This document shows positions 26,431 to 34,680 of a DNA stretch of 38,254 nucleotides, one piece after another. Positions within the stretch are counted from its first letter, which is position 1. Every line of letters starts with the position of its first letter. The notes beneath the pieces were generated by a model that made no database searches, had not been told where the DNA came from, and saw nothing but the letters and a program-made list of their open reading frames with translations. Position numbers and translations under genes: made by a program. Source of the DNA: an uncultured Prevotellaceae bacterium (lineage in GTDB: Bacteria; Bacteroidota; Bacteroidia; Bacteroidales; Bacteroidaceae); contig CACYKE010000058.1 in NCBI GenBank assembly GCA_902774925.1, positions 1 to 38,254 of the forward strand, in the 5' to 3' direction.

Positions 26431-26636
26431 GACCGCTCGCTGACGGCAGTCCTTGCGGTTCGGCGCATTTCGCGGTCTTGATCCATCACGCAGTGAATGC
26501 CCCGTTCCTTCATCGCCTTGCTGTCGTGAATATGCTGTGACGAGAACTTGCCATTCTTCCTCAGCAACACCTTTACAAGCAGCAACACCATGCCAGCGGC
26601 AATGATGAGAATACTGATCAGCAGGGTCTTTAACAT
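26424..26636 (-). CDS. Small single-helix membrane protein
   Basis: This 70-aa protein has an N-terminal transmembrane helix (about 2-25), a basic stretch (LLRKNGKF), and a conserved-looking cytoplasmic segment SSQHIHDSKAMKERGIHCVMDQD. I do not know a named family, but I believe similar small proteins occur in other Bacteroidales. I chose the ATG at 26636 because it follows the promoter at 26657-26689; the longer frame to 26711 would begin upstream of that promoter. The last codons merge into a short tandem repeat array. It heads the operon with the OmpH-like lipoprotein and helicase. Confidence 0.7.
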   Translation of the reverse strand: MLKTLLISILIIAAGMVLLLVKVLLRKNGKFSSQHIHDSKAMKERGIHCVMDQDREMRRTARTAVSERSE

Positions 26637-26656
26637 ACATTTCTCTTTAAACGTCT

Positions 26657-26689
26657 GCAAAAGTAAGCAAAAAAAGTGAACTGACCAAA
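26657..26689 (-). promoter_or_regulatory. Promoter of the small membrane protein/OmpH-like/helicase operon
   Basis: On the minus strand, -33 TTTG (26686-26689) and -7 TACTTTTGC (26657-26665) are exactly 20 nt apart, 20 nt upstream of the start at 26636. Confidence 0.85.
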
Positions 26690-26752
26690 ACGTCACCTCA
26701 CCTTTTAGCATTTATTAGTCCTTTATATTTTGTCCTCTCCCCACTTCTTCGT

Positions 26753-26775
26753 ACCTTTTCGCTCCGCGAGAAGGT
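26753..26775. repeat. Hairpin in the divergent intergenic region
   Basis: ACCTTTTCGC (26753-26762) and GCGAGAAGGT (26766-26775) form a 10-bp stem with one wobble pair and a 3-nt loop. It lies between two divergent promoters, so it is not a normal terminator for either gene. It may be a degenerate palindromic repeat. Confidence 0.4.
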
Positions 26776-26802
26776 CTTCTCTCTCGAAAAAGTTCAAATA
26801 AA

Positions 26803-26835
26803 TTTGGCTTCTTGCTCGCTTATTCGTACCTTTGC
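26803..26835 (+). promoter_or_regulatory. Promoter of the carboxypeptidase-regulatory-like protein gene
   Basis: -33 TTTG (26803-26806) and -7 TACCTTTGC (26827-26835) are exactly 20 nt apart, 16 nt upstream of the ATG at 26852. Confidence 0.85.
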
Positions 26836-26851
26836 ACGCAAAATTACGAAG

Positions 26852-27934
26852 ATGAATATCAGACTATGGATGCTGGCTGCCATCCTGGCGTGCAGCCTCG
26901 CGAATGTTTACGGACAGCGCATACAGGTGGTTGACCAGAAAGGCAACGGTATTGCGTTGGTCAGTGTGACGACTATAGACGGTAACCTTATCGGAACGAC
27001 AGACATCGAAGGTGTGCTCTCAAATGTGAAGGGTCATCAGAAGGTTGGCTTGAACCATCTGGCATACCAGCCGAAGATGGTGACCGTCAGCGAACTGAAG
27101 GACGGCAAAGTGACACTGCTCGACCTCGACTACAACATCGCCGAGATTGTTGTCAAGCCCAAACAGTACATCTACGTCGAGACCTACTATCGTGTTTATC
27201 TCTTCATAGGCGACTCGCTGACGTACTATCGTGCAGGCATTCTCGCCAACGGCTACGACCCCAAGAAGCAGAAAGTTGACCTAGGCGGAATATGGGCTTA
27301 CGGTTCATTCTGCGACAAGGGACGTACCTGGAAGAATGCCATAACGAGCAGGTACGCCGAGCTGGGTGGAGGCATCAGTAAAGAATCGGCTTTAGGTTTC
27401 CTTTCCAACAGTGATAAGGCCAAGAATTACTATGCCGTAACGCTTACAGACCTTGACGACGGCCGACTGCGCGTCAGTAATCCTGAGGGTACGGTGGGCT
27501 ACATCACCAATGCCAATGGCGTGAGCAACGTGACGCTCGACGGGGGCAAGATGCAGTTGTATGCCAACAAGACGCATGGAGAGAATAAAATGCTAGAACG
27601 TCGCGAGAACGCCAACTACGAATACCAGTACACCGAGATGTTCCGCATCGGCGACGACGGCAAAGTTGTCCCTGAAGACCTTATCATGAAGGTGAATCAG
27701 TGGGAATACGACAAAAAAGGCGAGCACCACAAAATGATCTTAGAGACATATGCCACCGGCCGCGACTACATGGACAAGAAAGAGTTCAAGGCCAAGAAGA
27801 AGGAACTGAACGGCGACTACGTCGGCGACATGTCCTTCAGCGTCCTCGAAGCCTACGAGCAAAGCCATAATATTCCACCCTTGGCCCCCACCATCGCCAA
27901 GCGTGTCACCGAAATGCGCAAGGGCAAAAAGTAA
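26852..27934 (+). CDS. Exported protein with carboxypeptidase-regulatory-like N-terminal domain
   Basis: This 360-aa protein has a signal peptide (MNIRLWMLAA..., cleaved near VYGQ at 19-22). Residues about 23-100 look like the CarboxypepD_reg-like fold that begins many Bacteroidetes envelope proteins: QVVDQKGNGIALVSVTTIDG, then GTTDIEG, and a HLAYQPKMVTV strand. The remaining 260 residues are not recognised; they are rich in Tyr, Lys and Asp and have no TonB-receptor barrel. The open frame runs 16 codons further upstream, but that part lies within the promoter, so I chose the ATG at 26852. It stands alone and converges on the oxidoreductase at 28013. Confidence 0.75.
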   Translation: MNIRLWMLAAILACSLANVYGQRIQVVDQKGNGIALVSVTTIDGNLIGTTDIEGVLSNVKGHQKVGLNHLAYQPKMVTVSELKDGKVTLLDLDYNIAEIVVKPKQYIYVETYYRVYLFIGDSLTYYRAGILANGYDPKKQKVDLGGIWAYGSFCDKGRTWKNAITSRYAELGGGISKESALGFLSNSDKAKNYYAVTLTDLDDGRLRVSNPEGTVGYITNANGVSNVTLDGGKMQLYANKTHGENKMLERRENANYEYQYTEMFRIGDDGKVVPEDLIMKVNQWEYDKKGEHHKMILETYATGRDYMDKKEFKAKKKELNGDYVGDMSFSVLEAYEQSHNIPPLAPTIAKRVTEMRKGKK

Positions 27935-28012
27935 AATTGCGTTGCAATGTTGCAATAAGGAGTATAATAACCAAAAATTAAAGAATTATACCGGTAAGGG
28001 CGAGGAGTTTAT

Positions 28013-28981
28013 TTAGTCCATGGGATAACGGACGTCCCATTTACGGCGGAGACCGTCCATGAGTTGCATGATGTAGAGCGTCTCGGCATGCGACATCTCG
28101 CGCGGCTCTAGGAGTCCGTCGGCGAGTGCTTGGCGGCAGGCGCTGAACTGATATTCGTAGCCGGTAATCTGCTTGGGCACGCGGATGGTCTCTATGTAGG
28201 TGCGGTCGGGACCGTTCACGGTGACGGTCTGCGGATTGTTGATGTTGTCGATGATGAGGTTGCCATCAGTTCCGGCAATAACGCCGATGTTGTCACCAAC
28301 ACATTGCGCGGAGGATTGGATGTTGGCGAGGATGCCATTGGCGAGGATGATCGTGATGGCGTTTGTGAGGTCTATGCCGGTGTCGTTCTTGACGGCAAAA
28401 CCGTCGAGCACGCTGATGTCGCTATCGGTAAACATGCGTACGAAGTTGAGGGCATAGACGCCGAGGTCGAGTAGTGCACCTCCGCAGAGGTCTGGACGCA
28501 TGATGCGCTCCTTGTTACCCATCGAATAGCCAAGGGTGGCCGTGATGAGGTGAGGAGTGCCGATGCGGCCGTCGGCAATCAGCTTGCGAACGATTCCCAC
28601 GACGGGCTGGTAGCGCGTCCAGATGGCCTCGGCGAGGAATACGCGACGCTCGTGAGCAAGGTCGAGTATTTCCTTGGTCTGCCGAGCGTTGGCCATGAAG
28701 GCTTTTTCTACCAGACAGGGCTTGCCAGCTTCTATCGCCGCCTTTGTTACGTCGTAATGGTGCGAGTGTGGCGTGGCGATGTAGACGAGGTCAACATCGG
28801 GGTCGACAATCAGTTCCGTGTACGAGCCGTAAGCCTTTGGGATGTTCCACTCCTTGGCAAAGGCTTGGGCTTTTTCTATTGACCGCGAACCGATGGCATA
28901 GGCCTCGCAGTCGGACATTCCATTGAGTGTGATGGCAGCCTTTTCGGCAATCCATCCTGCTCCGATAATACCAACTTTCAT
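28013..28981 (-). CDS. Gfo/Idh/MocA family oxidoreductase (dihydrodiol-dehydrogenase-like)
   Basis: This 322-aa NAD(P)-dependent enzyme has the Rossmann motif GIIGAGWIAEK at 4-14 and a family motif VEKAF at 91-95, in which Ala replaces the usual Pro of EKP; K93 is the likely catalytic lysine. The segment IYIMQL-like near the C-terminus and RPDLCGGALLDLGVYAL match the branch related to dimeric dihydrodiol dehydrogenase. The substrate is unknown. Its start codon overlaps the stop of the iron alcohol dehydrogenase by one base (TAATG), so the two are translationally coupled and may act on related substrates. Confidence 0.9.
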   Translation of the reverse strand: MKVGIIGAGWIAEKAAITLNGMSDCEAYAIGSRSIEKAQAFAKEWNIPKAYGSYTELIVDPDVDLVYIATPHSHHYDVTKAAIEAGKPCLVEKAFMANARQTKEILDLAHERRVFLAEAIWTRYQPVVGIVRKLIADGRIGTPHLITATLGYSMGNKERIMRPDLCGGALLDLGVYALNFVRMFTDSDISVLDGFAVKNDTGIDLTNAITIILANGILANIQSSAQCVGDNIGVIAGTDGNLIIDNINNPQTVTVNGPDRTYIETIRVPKQITGYEYQFSACRQALADGLLEPREMSHAETLYIMQLMDGLRRKWDVRYPMD

Positions 28982-30168
28982 TAGCCTCGAGCCATTTGAT
29001 AGATTTTCTCCATGTCTTCAGCTTTGAGCACCTTCAGAGCGCCGCAAGTACGCTCGTTGTCGCGGCTGCACTTACGCGTCATTTCCTTAATTTCCGCATC
29101 GGTAATGTCACGACCGATGAGTTCCTTGATGTTGATGGGCATGCCGATGGCGTGGTAGAAGCGCTCCATGGCCTGAATACCCTTCTCGGCGGTGCCTTCG
29201 GGGTCGGTGAAGTCGTTGGGTACGTCCATCACGTTCACTGCGAAACGTACGAAACGGCTTAGGTTTTCATGCATTACATAGCGAGCCCAGCTTGGCCACA
29301 TGGCAGCGAGCCCTGCACCGTGGGTCACGTCGAACATACCGCTCAACTCGTGTTCCAACTGGTGTGTCGCCCAGTCATCAGCCACGCCGCAGCCGGTCAG
29401 TCCGTTGTGCATGACGGAGCCGCCCCACATGATTTGTGCGCGATAGCGATAGTCCTCAGGATTTTTCAGCACGGCAAATATGGCATTCTTGATGCTGCGC
29501 AGGGCAGCTTCAGCCAGCTCGGTCGTGAAATCCATGTCGTCGTCCTTGGTGAAATAACGCTCCATGGTGTGCATCATCATATCGGTTACGCCCGCTGCAG
29601 TCTGGTAGGGCGGCAGCGTAAATGTGCGTTCGGGATTCATGATGGCGAACTTCGGGCGCGACATGTTGTTTGAGTAACCTATCTTCACGTCGCCGTCCTC
29701 GTTGGTGATCACGCTGGCTTCGCTCATTTCCGAACCAGCAGCGGGGATGGTCAGCACTGATGCCACGGGCAGCATCGTCTTTGGGGCTTTGACTTTACCG
29801 AGATACAAATCCCACACGTCGCCCTCCATGCAAACACCATAAGCGATGCACTTCGCTGAGTCAATAACACTACCGCCACCCACGGCAAGAATAAAGTCAA
29901 CACCCTCCTTGCGACAAAGTTCAATGCCTTGCTGTGCCAATGAGAGTCTTGGATTGGGAACTACGCCACCGAGTTTGACGTAATCCACGCCGCCAGCAGC
30001 CAGCAGTCCGCAAATCTTGTCGAGCAGTCCTGAGCGCTCCGCACTCTTTCCGCCGTAATGCACCAGCACCTTCGTGCCACCATACTTCTTCACCAAAGCA
30101 GCCACCAGCTCCTCACTCTGTTTGCCGAATACTACTTCCGTCGGCGCGTAATAATTAAAGTCTTTCAT
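28981..30168 (-). CDS. Iron-containing alcohol dehydrogenase (BdhA/YqhD-like)
   Basis: This 395-aa cytoplasmic NAD(P)H-dependent alcohol or aldehyde reductase begins with FNYYAPTEVVFG, typical of the butanol dehydrogenase branch. The nucleotide motif GGGSVIDSAK is near residues 97-106. Metal ligands are expected in GVTDMMMHTMERYF and in the region DWATHQLEHELSGMFDVTHG, which supply one Asp and three His. It is transcribed first, with the coupled Gfo/Idh/MocA enzyme, from the promoter at 30185-30217. The physiological substrate cannot be read from sequence. Confidence 0.94.
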   Translation of the reverse strand: MKDFNYYAPTEVVFGKQSEELVAALVKKYGGTKVLVHYGGKSAERSGLLDKICGLLAAGGVDYVKLGGVVPNPRLSLAQQGIELCRKEGVDFILAVGGGSVIDSAKCIAYGVCMEGDVWDLYLGKVKAPKTMLPVASVLTIPAAGSEMSEASVITNEDGDVKIGYSNNMSRPKFAIMNPERTFTLPPYQTAAGVTDMMMHTMERYFTKDDDMDFTTELAEAALRSIKNAIFAVLKNPEDYRYRAQIMWGGSVMHNGLTGCGVADDWATHQLEHELSGMFDVTHGAGLAAMWPSWARYVMHENLSRFVRFAVNVMDVPNDFTDPEGTAEKGIQAMERFYHAIGMPINIKELIGRDITDAEIKEMTRKCSRDNERTCGALKVLKAEDMEKIYQMARG

Positions 30169-30184
30169 ACGTAAATAGTTTTGT

Positions 30185-30217
30185 GCAAAGATAGCATAAT
30201 ATTGTCAATTATCCAAG
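30185..30217 (-). promoter_or_regulatory. Promoter of the alcohol dehydrogenase/oxidoreductase pair
   Basis: On the minus strand, -33 CTTG (30214-30217, one mismatch) and -7 TATCTTTGC (30185-30193) are exactly 20 nt apart, 16 nt upstream of the start at 30168. Confidence 0.75.
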
Positions 30218-30299
30218 AAATTCCACGAATTTTAACGCAACACATTAAAATAGTATACGCAACAATCTGGTAAATCGTAAAACAAAAACTCACTTTTTC

Positions 30300-30332
30300 T
30301 TTGGTCATTTAGATGAAAAAGTGTAACTTTGC
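30300..30332 (+). promoter_or_regulatory. Promoter of the DUF4348 lipoprotein/murB run
   Basis: -33 TTTG (30300-30303) and -7 TAACTTTGC (30324-30332) are exactly 20 nt apart, 21 nt upstream of the ATG at 30354. Confidence 0.85.
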
Positions 30333-30353
30333 AGTCGATTTGAGATCAAATTG

Positions 30354-31193
30354 ATGAAACGGTATTTTATAGCTTTAATCTGCGGTGTGCTGATGATGGC
30401 ATGCGGAGGCAATAAGACGGGAGTAACCGAGGAGGTTGCCCCAGCAGATTCTGCGCAGGAGCGCACTGATTCGGCAGCTAATGACAGTATCACTGACCTG
30501 TTAGCAAATATCCCTATGCCAAAGGCCGCTGACGAGTTGTTTGACGACTTTATTTTCAACTTTGCGGCAAACAAAAATCTGCAGATGGAGCGTATCCTAT
30601 TTCCGCTGAAGACGACGAAAAACGGTCAAGAGGGTAAAATCGAGAAAGGCGAGTGGAAGATGGAACGCTATTTTATGCGTCAAGACTACTACACGCTGAT
30701 TTTCGACAGCGAGAAGCAGATGGAGGTGGTGAAGGACACGTCGTTGAACCATGCCGTTGTGGAGATGATATATTTCAACACGGGAGCCGTGGTGCAACAC
30801 ATCTTCGACCGCCTGCGTGGCGCTTGGATGCTGACGAGCATCAATACCATTCCCATCAACCAATCCACTAACGCGTCGTTCCTTGAGTTTTATCATAAGT
30901 TTGCGACAGATCTTGAATTCCAGTTGGAGAGTCTGAACGAAACCATCGAGTTTGAGGGACCAGACCCCGACGACGACTTTGCCCGTATGGAAGGACTGAT
31001 ATCGTCCGACACGTGGGAAGCCTTTGCTCCTGAGTTGCCGCAGAAGATGATTTTCAATATTATCTACGGTAAGGCGCAAAAGAGTGGCAACAGGAAACTT
31101 TTCGTGCTACGAGGCATTGCGAACGGTATGGAGTTGGAGATGCGATTCACGCGGAAGGACGGTAAATGGAAACTGACGAAACTGTCAACGTAA
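30354..31193 (+). CDS. DUF4348 family putative lipoprotein
   Basis: This 279-aa protein has a short signal sequence followed by a probable lipobox ending at C17 (VLMMAC-GG), so it is likely lipid-anchored. An acidic, disordered stretch follows (about 18-45), then a globular domain resembling DUF4348, with KAADELFDDFIFNFAANKNL and the C-terminal RFTRKDGKWKLTKL strand pair. The family function is unknown. An in-frame TTG at 30351 precedes the ATG at 30354, which I take as the start. It leads a plus-strand run with murB. Confidence 0.85.
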   Translation: MKRYFIALICGVLMMACGGNKTGVTEEVAPADSAQERTDSAANDSITDLLANIPMPKAADELFDDFIFNFAANKNLQMERILFPLKTTKNGQEGKIEKGEWKMERYFMRQDYYTLIFDSEKQMEVVKDTSLNHAVVEMIYFNTGAVVQHIFDRLRGAWMLTSINTIPINQSTNASFLEFYHKFATDLEFQLESLNETIEFEGPDPDDDFARMEGLISSDTWEAFAPELPQKMIFNIIYGKAQKSGNRKLFVLRGIANGMELEMRFTRKDGKWKLTKLST

Positions 31194-31217
31194 GAGGTAA
31201 GAAGTAAGAGGTTAGAA
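31191..31217 (+). repeat. 7-bp tandem array between the DUF4348 gene and murB
   Basis: From the stop codon onward the junction reads TAAGAGG, TAAGAAG, TAAGAGG, then TTAGAA leading straight into the ATG of murB at 31217. Both the stop and the start codon lie within the periodic pattern. Confidence 0.85.
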
Positions 31218-32218
31218 TGAGAGATATAGCGAACTACAGCCTAAAAGAGCATAACACGTTTGGCATTGAGGCGCGGTGCAGTAGGTTTTTGGAATACAGC
31301 ACTGTGGAAGAGGCCCAAGGTGTTGCTGCTATCCTGCGAGAGACAGGAGCCCCCTATATTATAATAGGTGGAGGCAGCAACTTGCTGTTGACTCGCGACT
31401 TCGAAGGCATTGTGGTTCACTCCGCGCTGACGGGCGTCGACACCGACGGTTGCAAGATGACTTGCGGTAGCGGAATGGAGTGGGACAGGGTAGTGGCACT
31501 GGCTGTGGAGCAAGGACTCTATGGTGCCGAGAACCTGTCGTTGATTCCAGGCGATGTTGGAGCCAGTGCTGTGCAGAACATCGGAGCCTATGGCGTCGAG
31601 GCGAAAGACCTGATTGTCGAAGTCGAAGCCGTTGAGATTGCCACGGGACAGTTGCGGAGTTTCAGCAATGCCGACTGCCAGTATGGCTACCGCGACAGCC
31701 GTTTCAAGCACGACTGGAAGAACCTGTTTCTGATGACTCACGTAACCTACGCGTTGCAATCGACGTTCGAGCCCAAATTGGACTATGGTAATATCCGTGC
31801 AGAGCTGGAACGAAAAGGCATCAGCAATCCTACGGCAGCACAGTTGCGTGCCGTCATCATCGATATTCGCAATGCCAAGTTGCCCAACCCCAAAGTGACG
31901 GGCAATGCAGGCAGTTTCTATATGAATCCCGTGGTGAGTCGCGAGAAATACGAATCGCTGGCAGCACAATATGAGCGTATGCCTCATTATACGATTGACA
32001 GCAACCACGAAAAGATTCCTGCCGGTTGGATGATTGAACAGTGTGGATGGAAAGGTCGTTCGCTGGGCCGTGCAGGAGTTCATGACAAACAGGCGCTGGT
32101 GCTCGTCAACCGAGGCGGAGCCACAGGCGCGGAAGTCGTGACGCTGTGTGAAACCATCCGCAAGGACGTTCGCGAGAAATTTGGAATAGACATACATCCG
32201 GAAGTTAACATTATATGA
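31217..32218 (+). CDS. murB: UDP-N-acetylenolpyruvoylglucosamine reductase
   Basis: MurB reduces UDP-GlcNAc-enolpyruvate to UDP-MurNAc with NADPH and FAD, an essential step in peptidoglycan synthesis in the cytoplasm. The 333-aa protein has the FAD motifs NTFGIEA (13-19) and IIIGGGSNLLLT (about 49-60), the GDVGASAVQNIGAYGVE segment, the proton-donor serine in GNAGSFYMNP, and the catalytic glutamate in HPEVNII at the C-terminus. Its length and the Tyr-containing insert match type I enzymes such as that of E. coli. Its stop overlaps the next gene by 4 nt. Confidence 0.97.
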   Translation: MRDIANYSLKEHNTFGIEARCSRFLEYSTVEEAQGVAAILRETGAPYIIIGGGSNLLLTRDFEGIVVHSALTGVDTDGCKMTCGSGMEWDRVVALAVEQGLYGAENLSLIPGDVGASAVQNIGAYGVEAKDLIVEVEAVEIATGQLRSFSNADCQYGYRDSRFKHDWKNLFLMTHVTYALQSTFEPKLDYGNIRAELERKGISNPTAAQLRAVIIDIRNAKLPNPKVTGNAGSFYMNPVVSREKYESLAAQYERMPHYTIDSNHEKIPAGWMIEQCGWKGRSLGRAGVHDKQALVLVNRGGATGAEVVTLCETIRKDVREKFGIDIHPEVNII

Positions 32219-32973
32219 AGCTGACATTTTTAGGAACGGGAACCTCGTGTGGCGTGCCGACTATCGGCTGCCAATGCTACACGTGCAGCAGTACGGACGC
32301 GAAGGACAAGCGTCTGCGCTGTTCGGCACTCATCGAGACCGAACAGACACGACTGCTCATCGACTGCGGTCCCGATTTCCGTCAGCAGATTATGAATCAG
32401 CCGTTTCGCAAGATTGACGGTATCCTAATTACCCACGCCCATTACGACCACATGGGAGGAATGGACGATATCCGCCCTTACTGTCAGTTTGGCGAAATCA
32501 ATGTCTATGCCGACCCGATAGCGCGTCAGGGAATGCTGCAGATGTTGCCATACTGCTTTGCCGAACACCGCTATCCAGGTGTGCCGGCCATTCAGTTACA
32601 CGAGATTCATCCCCACGAAGCCTTACGCATTGGTGATCTCGACATCGTGCCATTTCAGGTGATGCATCACGACCTGCCGATACTGGGCTTCCGCATTGGT
32701 CCGTTGGCATATATCACGGATATGAAGACCATTGACGACGGAGAACTGGATTACATCAAAGGTGCCGAAGTACTGGTGGTGAATGCTTTGCGACAAAAGC
32801 CTCACCACTCGCATCAGACGTTGGCTGAGGCTGTGGATTTTGCCCGTTTGATTGGCGCACGACAGACGTGGCTCATCCATTCGAGTCACGACATTGGCCG
32901 CCACGAAGAGGTGAACGCCTCGTTGCCGAAGGACATCCAAATGGCATACGACGGACAAGAGGTTTTGATATAG
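32215..32973 (+). CDS. PhnP-like metallo-beta-lactamase-fold phosphodiesterase
   Basis: This 252-aa cytoplasmic hydrolase has the metal-binding motif THAHYDHMGG (HxHxDH) near residues 74-83 and later ligands in VMHHDLP and ITDMK. The N-terminal CxCxxC at C19, C21 and C24, together with a histidine near the C-terminus (SSHDIGRH), matches the structural zinc site of E. coli PhnP, which cleaves cyclic ribose phosphates. There are no phosphonate genes here, so a general nucleotide or cyclic-phosphate phosphodiesterase role is more likely. The start overlaps the murB stop (ATGA), so it is translationally coupled to it. Confidence 0.9.
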   Translation: MKLTFLGTGTSCGVPTIGCQCYTCSSTDAKDKRLRCSALIETEQTRLLIDCGPDFRQQIMNQPFRKIDGILITHAHYDHMGGMDDIRPYCQFGEINVYADPIARQGMLQMLPYCFAEHRYPGVPAIQLHEIHPHEALRIGDLDIVPFQVMHHDLPILGFRIGPLAYITDMKTIDDGELDYIKGAEVLVVNALRQKPHHSHQTLAEAVDFARLIGARQTWLIHSSHDIGRHEEVNASLPKDIQMAYDGQEVLI

Positions 32974-33005
32974 TTTATAATTCATAGTTTAGAGATAATT
33001 AGAAA
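32971..33005 (+). repeat. 7-bp tandem array before the C69 dipeptidase gene
   Basis: From the TAG stop the junction reads TAGTTTA, TAATTCA, TAGTTTA, GAGATAA, TTAGAAA, then GAGGT and the start codon at 33011. The units are A/T-rich and degenerate, but the 7-bp period is clear. Confidence 0.65.
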
Positions 33006-33010
33006 GAGGT

Positions 33011-34654
33011 ATGAAGAGAATATTATTATTAGCGACGGTGATGATGGCTGGGGTTTATGCGCTGGCGTGTACCAACTTTATTGTGGGTAAGAAAGCTTCC
33101 GTGGACGGCAGTGTCATCTGTTCGTATAATGCCGACTCATATGGCGCTTTTATGTGGCTCTACCACTATCCTGCAGGCAAGCACGCGAAAGGCGAAATGC
33201 GGAAAATTTACGAATGGGATACCAACAAATACCTCGGAGAAATTCCCGAGGCCGAAGAAACCTACAACGTTGTTGGCAACATCAACGAGTGGCAGGTAAC
33301 CATTGGTGAAACGACCTACGGAGGTCGTGAGGAAATGGTTGATTCGACAGGCGTAATTGATTATGGTTCATTGATTTATATCTCGCTTCAACGTTCAAAG
33401 AATGCCCGCGAAGCCATCCGTATAATGACTACTTTGGTGGAGCAATACGGTTACTATAGCGAAGGTGAGACGTTTACCATTTGCGACCCCGAAGAGGCGT
33501 GGATTCTGGAGATGCAGGGTTGTGGCCCCGACCGCAATGTATCGAAAGAACGTGTCGTCTGGGTTGCTCGTCGTATTCCCGATGAGGCCATCTGCGGACA
33601 TGCCAACCAGAGCCGTATCGGTGTGTTTCCATTGAAGGACAAGGAAAACGTGCTGTATTCGAAGAACGTCATCAAATATGCTCGTAAGATGGGCTGGTTC
33701 AGCGGCAAGGACGAGGAGTTTTCGTTTAAGAATGCCTACGCCTTCCCCGATTTCAGTGGTCGTCGTATTTGTGATGCTCGCGTGTGGAGTTTCTTCAATC
33801 ACCACGTGAAAGGTATGGAACGCTATCTGCCTTGGGCGTTGGGTAAGGACAAGGATGCAGAGGACATGCCGCTGTGGGTCATTCCCGACAAGAAGGTGAG
33901 CGTGCAGGACGTTATCAACGACATGCGTGACCACTATGAAGGCACGCCAATGGCTATTGACTCGACTGATATCGGTGGCGGTATCTGGCAAATGCCTTAT
34001 CGTCCTACACCTTTATATTATAAGGTGGACGGCAAGAAATATTTCAACGAACGTCCGACGTCGACGCAGCAGACTGCTTGGACCTATGTCTCGCAGATGC
34101 GTTCGTGGATGCCTCGTGAGGTGGGAGGTTGTTTCTGGTTTGGCAACGACGACGGCAACATGGTGGCTTATACCCCTATCTATTGTTCGATGACTGAACA
34201 GCCCGAGTGTTACAACACCCCGGGTGCAGACGAGGTGACGTTCTCGATGAACAATGCCTACTGGGTGGAAAATTGGGTCAGCAACATGGTTTATCCACGC
34301 TACTCGATGCTGTTCCCGTCGCTGAAGGCCGTTCGCGACTCCCTGCAGAATGCCTATTTTGCCCAGCAGCCCGATATTGAGGCCAAGGCCATGAAGATGG
34401 AACCCGCCGAGATGCAGCGATTCCTCAATGCCTATAGCGTCCAACAAGCTCAGCAAATGCTCGCACGCTGGCAGCAGCTGGCTTTCTATCTCGTAGTGAA
34501 ATACAACGATATGGCCGTCAAACCCGATGAGAACGGTGTCTTCAAACGTTCAAAATACGGACTAGGCGCTACCGTCCGTCGTCCCGGTTTTGCCACTGTC
34601 TACGCTCGTGAACTCATTCGTCAGACTTCTGACCGTTATGTCGTCCCCGAATAA
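33011..34654 (+). CDS. Peptidase family C69 dipeptidase
   Basis: This 547-aa exported Ntn-hydrolase cleaves dipeptides. The signal peptide is immediately followed by the nucleophile: ALACTNFIVG, where C20 should become the N-terminal residue after processing, as required for this family. The following segment GSVICSYNADSYG and the later GFATVYARELIRQ are family-typical. It probably acts in the periplasm on short peptides, which fits the strong peptide metabolism of Prevotella. It lies between the PhnP-like gene and nhaD, with only short repeat-type spacers. Confidence 0.92.
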   Translation: MKRILLLATVMMAGVYALACTNFIVGKKASVDGSVICSYNADSYGAFMWLYHYPAGKHAKGEMRKIYEWDTNKYLGEIPEAEETYNVVGNINEWQVTIGETTYGGREEMVDSTGVIDYGSLIYISLQRSKNAREAIRIMTTLVEQYGYYSEGETFTICDPEEAWILEMQGCGPDRNVSKERVVWVARRIPDEAICGHANQSRIGVFPLKDKENVLYSKNVIKYARKMGWFSGKDEEFSFKNAYAFPDFSGRRICDARVWSFFNHHVKGMERYLPWALGKDKDAEDMPLWVIPDKKVSVQDVINDMRDHYEGTPMAIDSTDIGGGIWQMPYRPTPLYYKVDGKKYFNERPTSTQQTAWTYVSQMRSWMPREVGGCFWFGNDDGNMVAYTPIYCSMTEQPECYNTPGADEVTFSMNNAYWVENWVSNMVYPRYSMLFPSLKAVRDSLQNAYFAQQPDIEAKAMKMEPAEMQRFLNAYSVQQAQQMLARWQQLAFYLVVKYNDMAVKPDENGVFKRSKYGLGATVRRPGFATVYARELIRQTSDRYVVPE

Positions 34655-34680
34655 TAACCAATAAGCAATAAACGATTCTC
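34652..34680 (+). repeat. 7-bp tandem array between the dipeptidase gene and nhaD
   Basis: After the stop codon the spacer reads TAACCAA, TAAGCAA, TAAACGA, TTCTC, and then the ATG of nhaD. The three full units each begin with TAA. Confidence 0.7.

Noticed and set aside
27935-28012. Terminator between convergent genes
   Set aside because: Only short TTGCAA direct repeats (27942-27947, 27950-27955) and a TACCGGTA palindrome are present, with no T-run after a stem in either direction.
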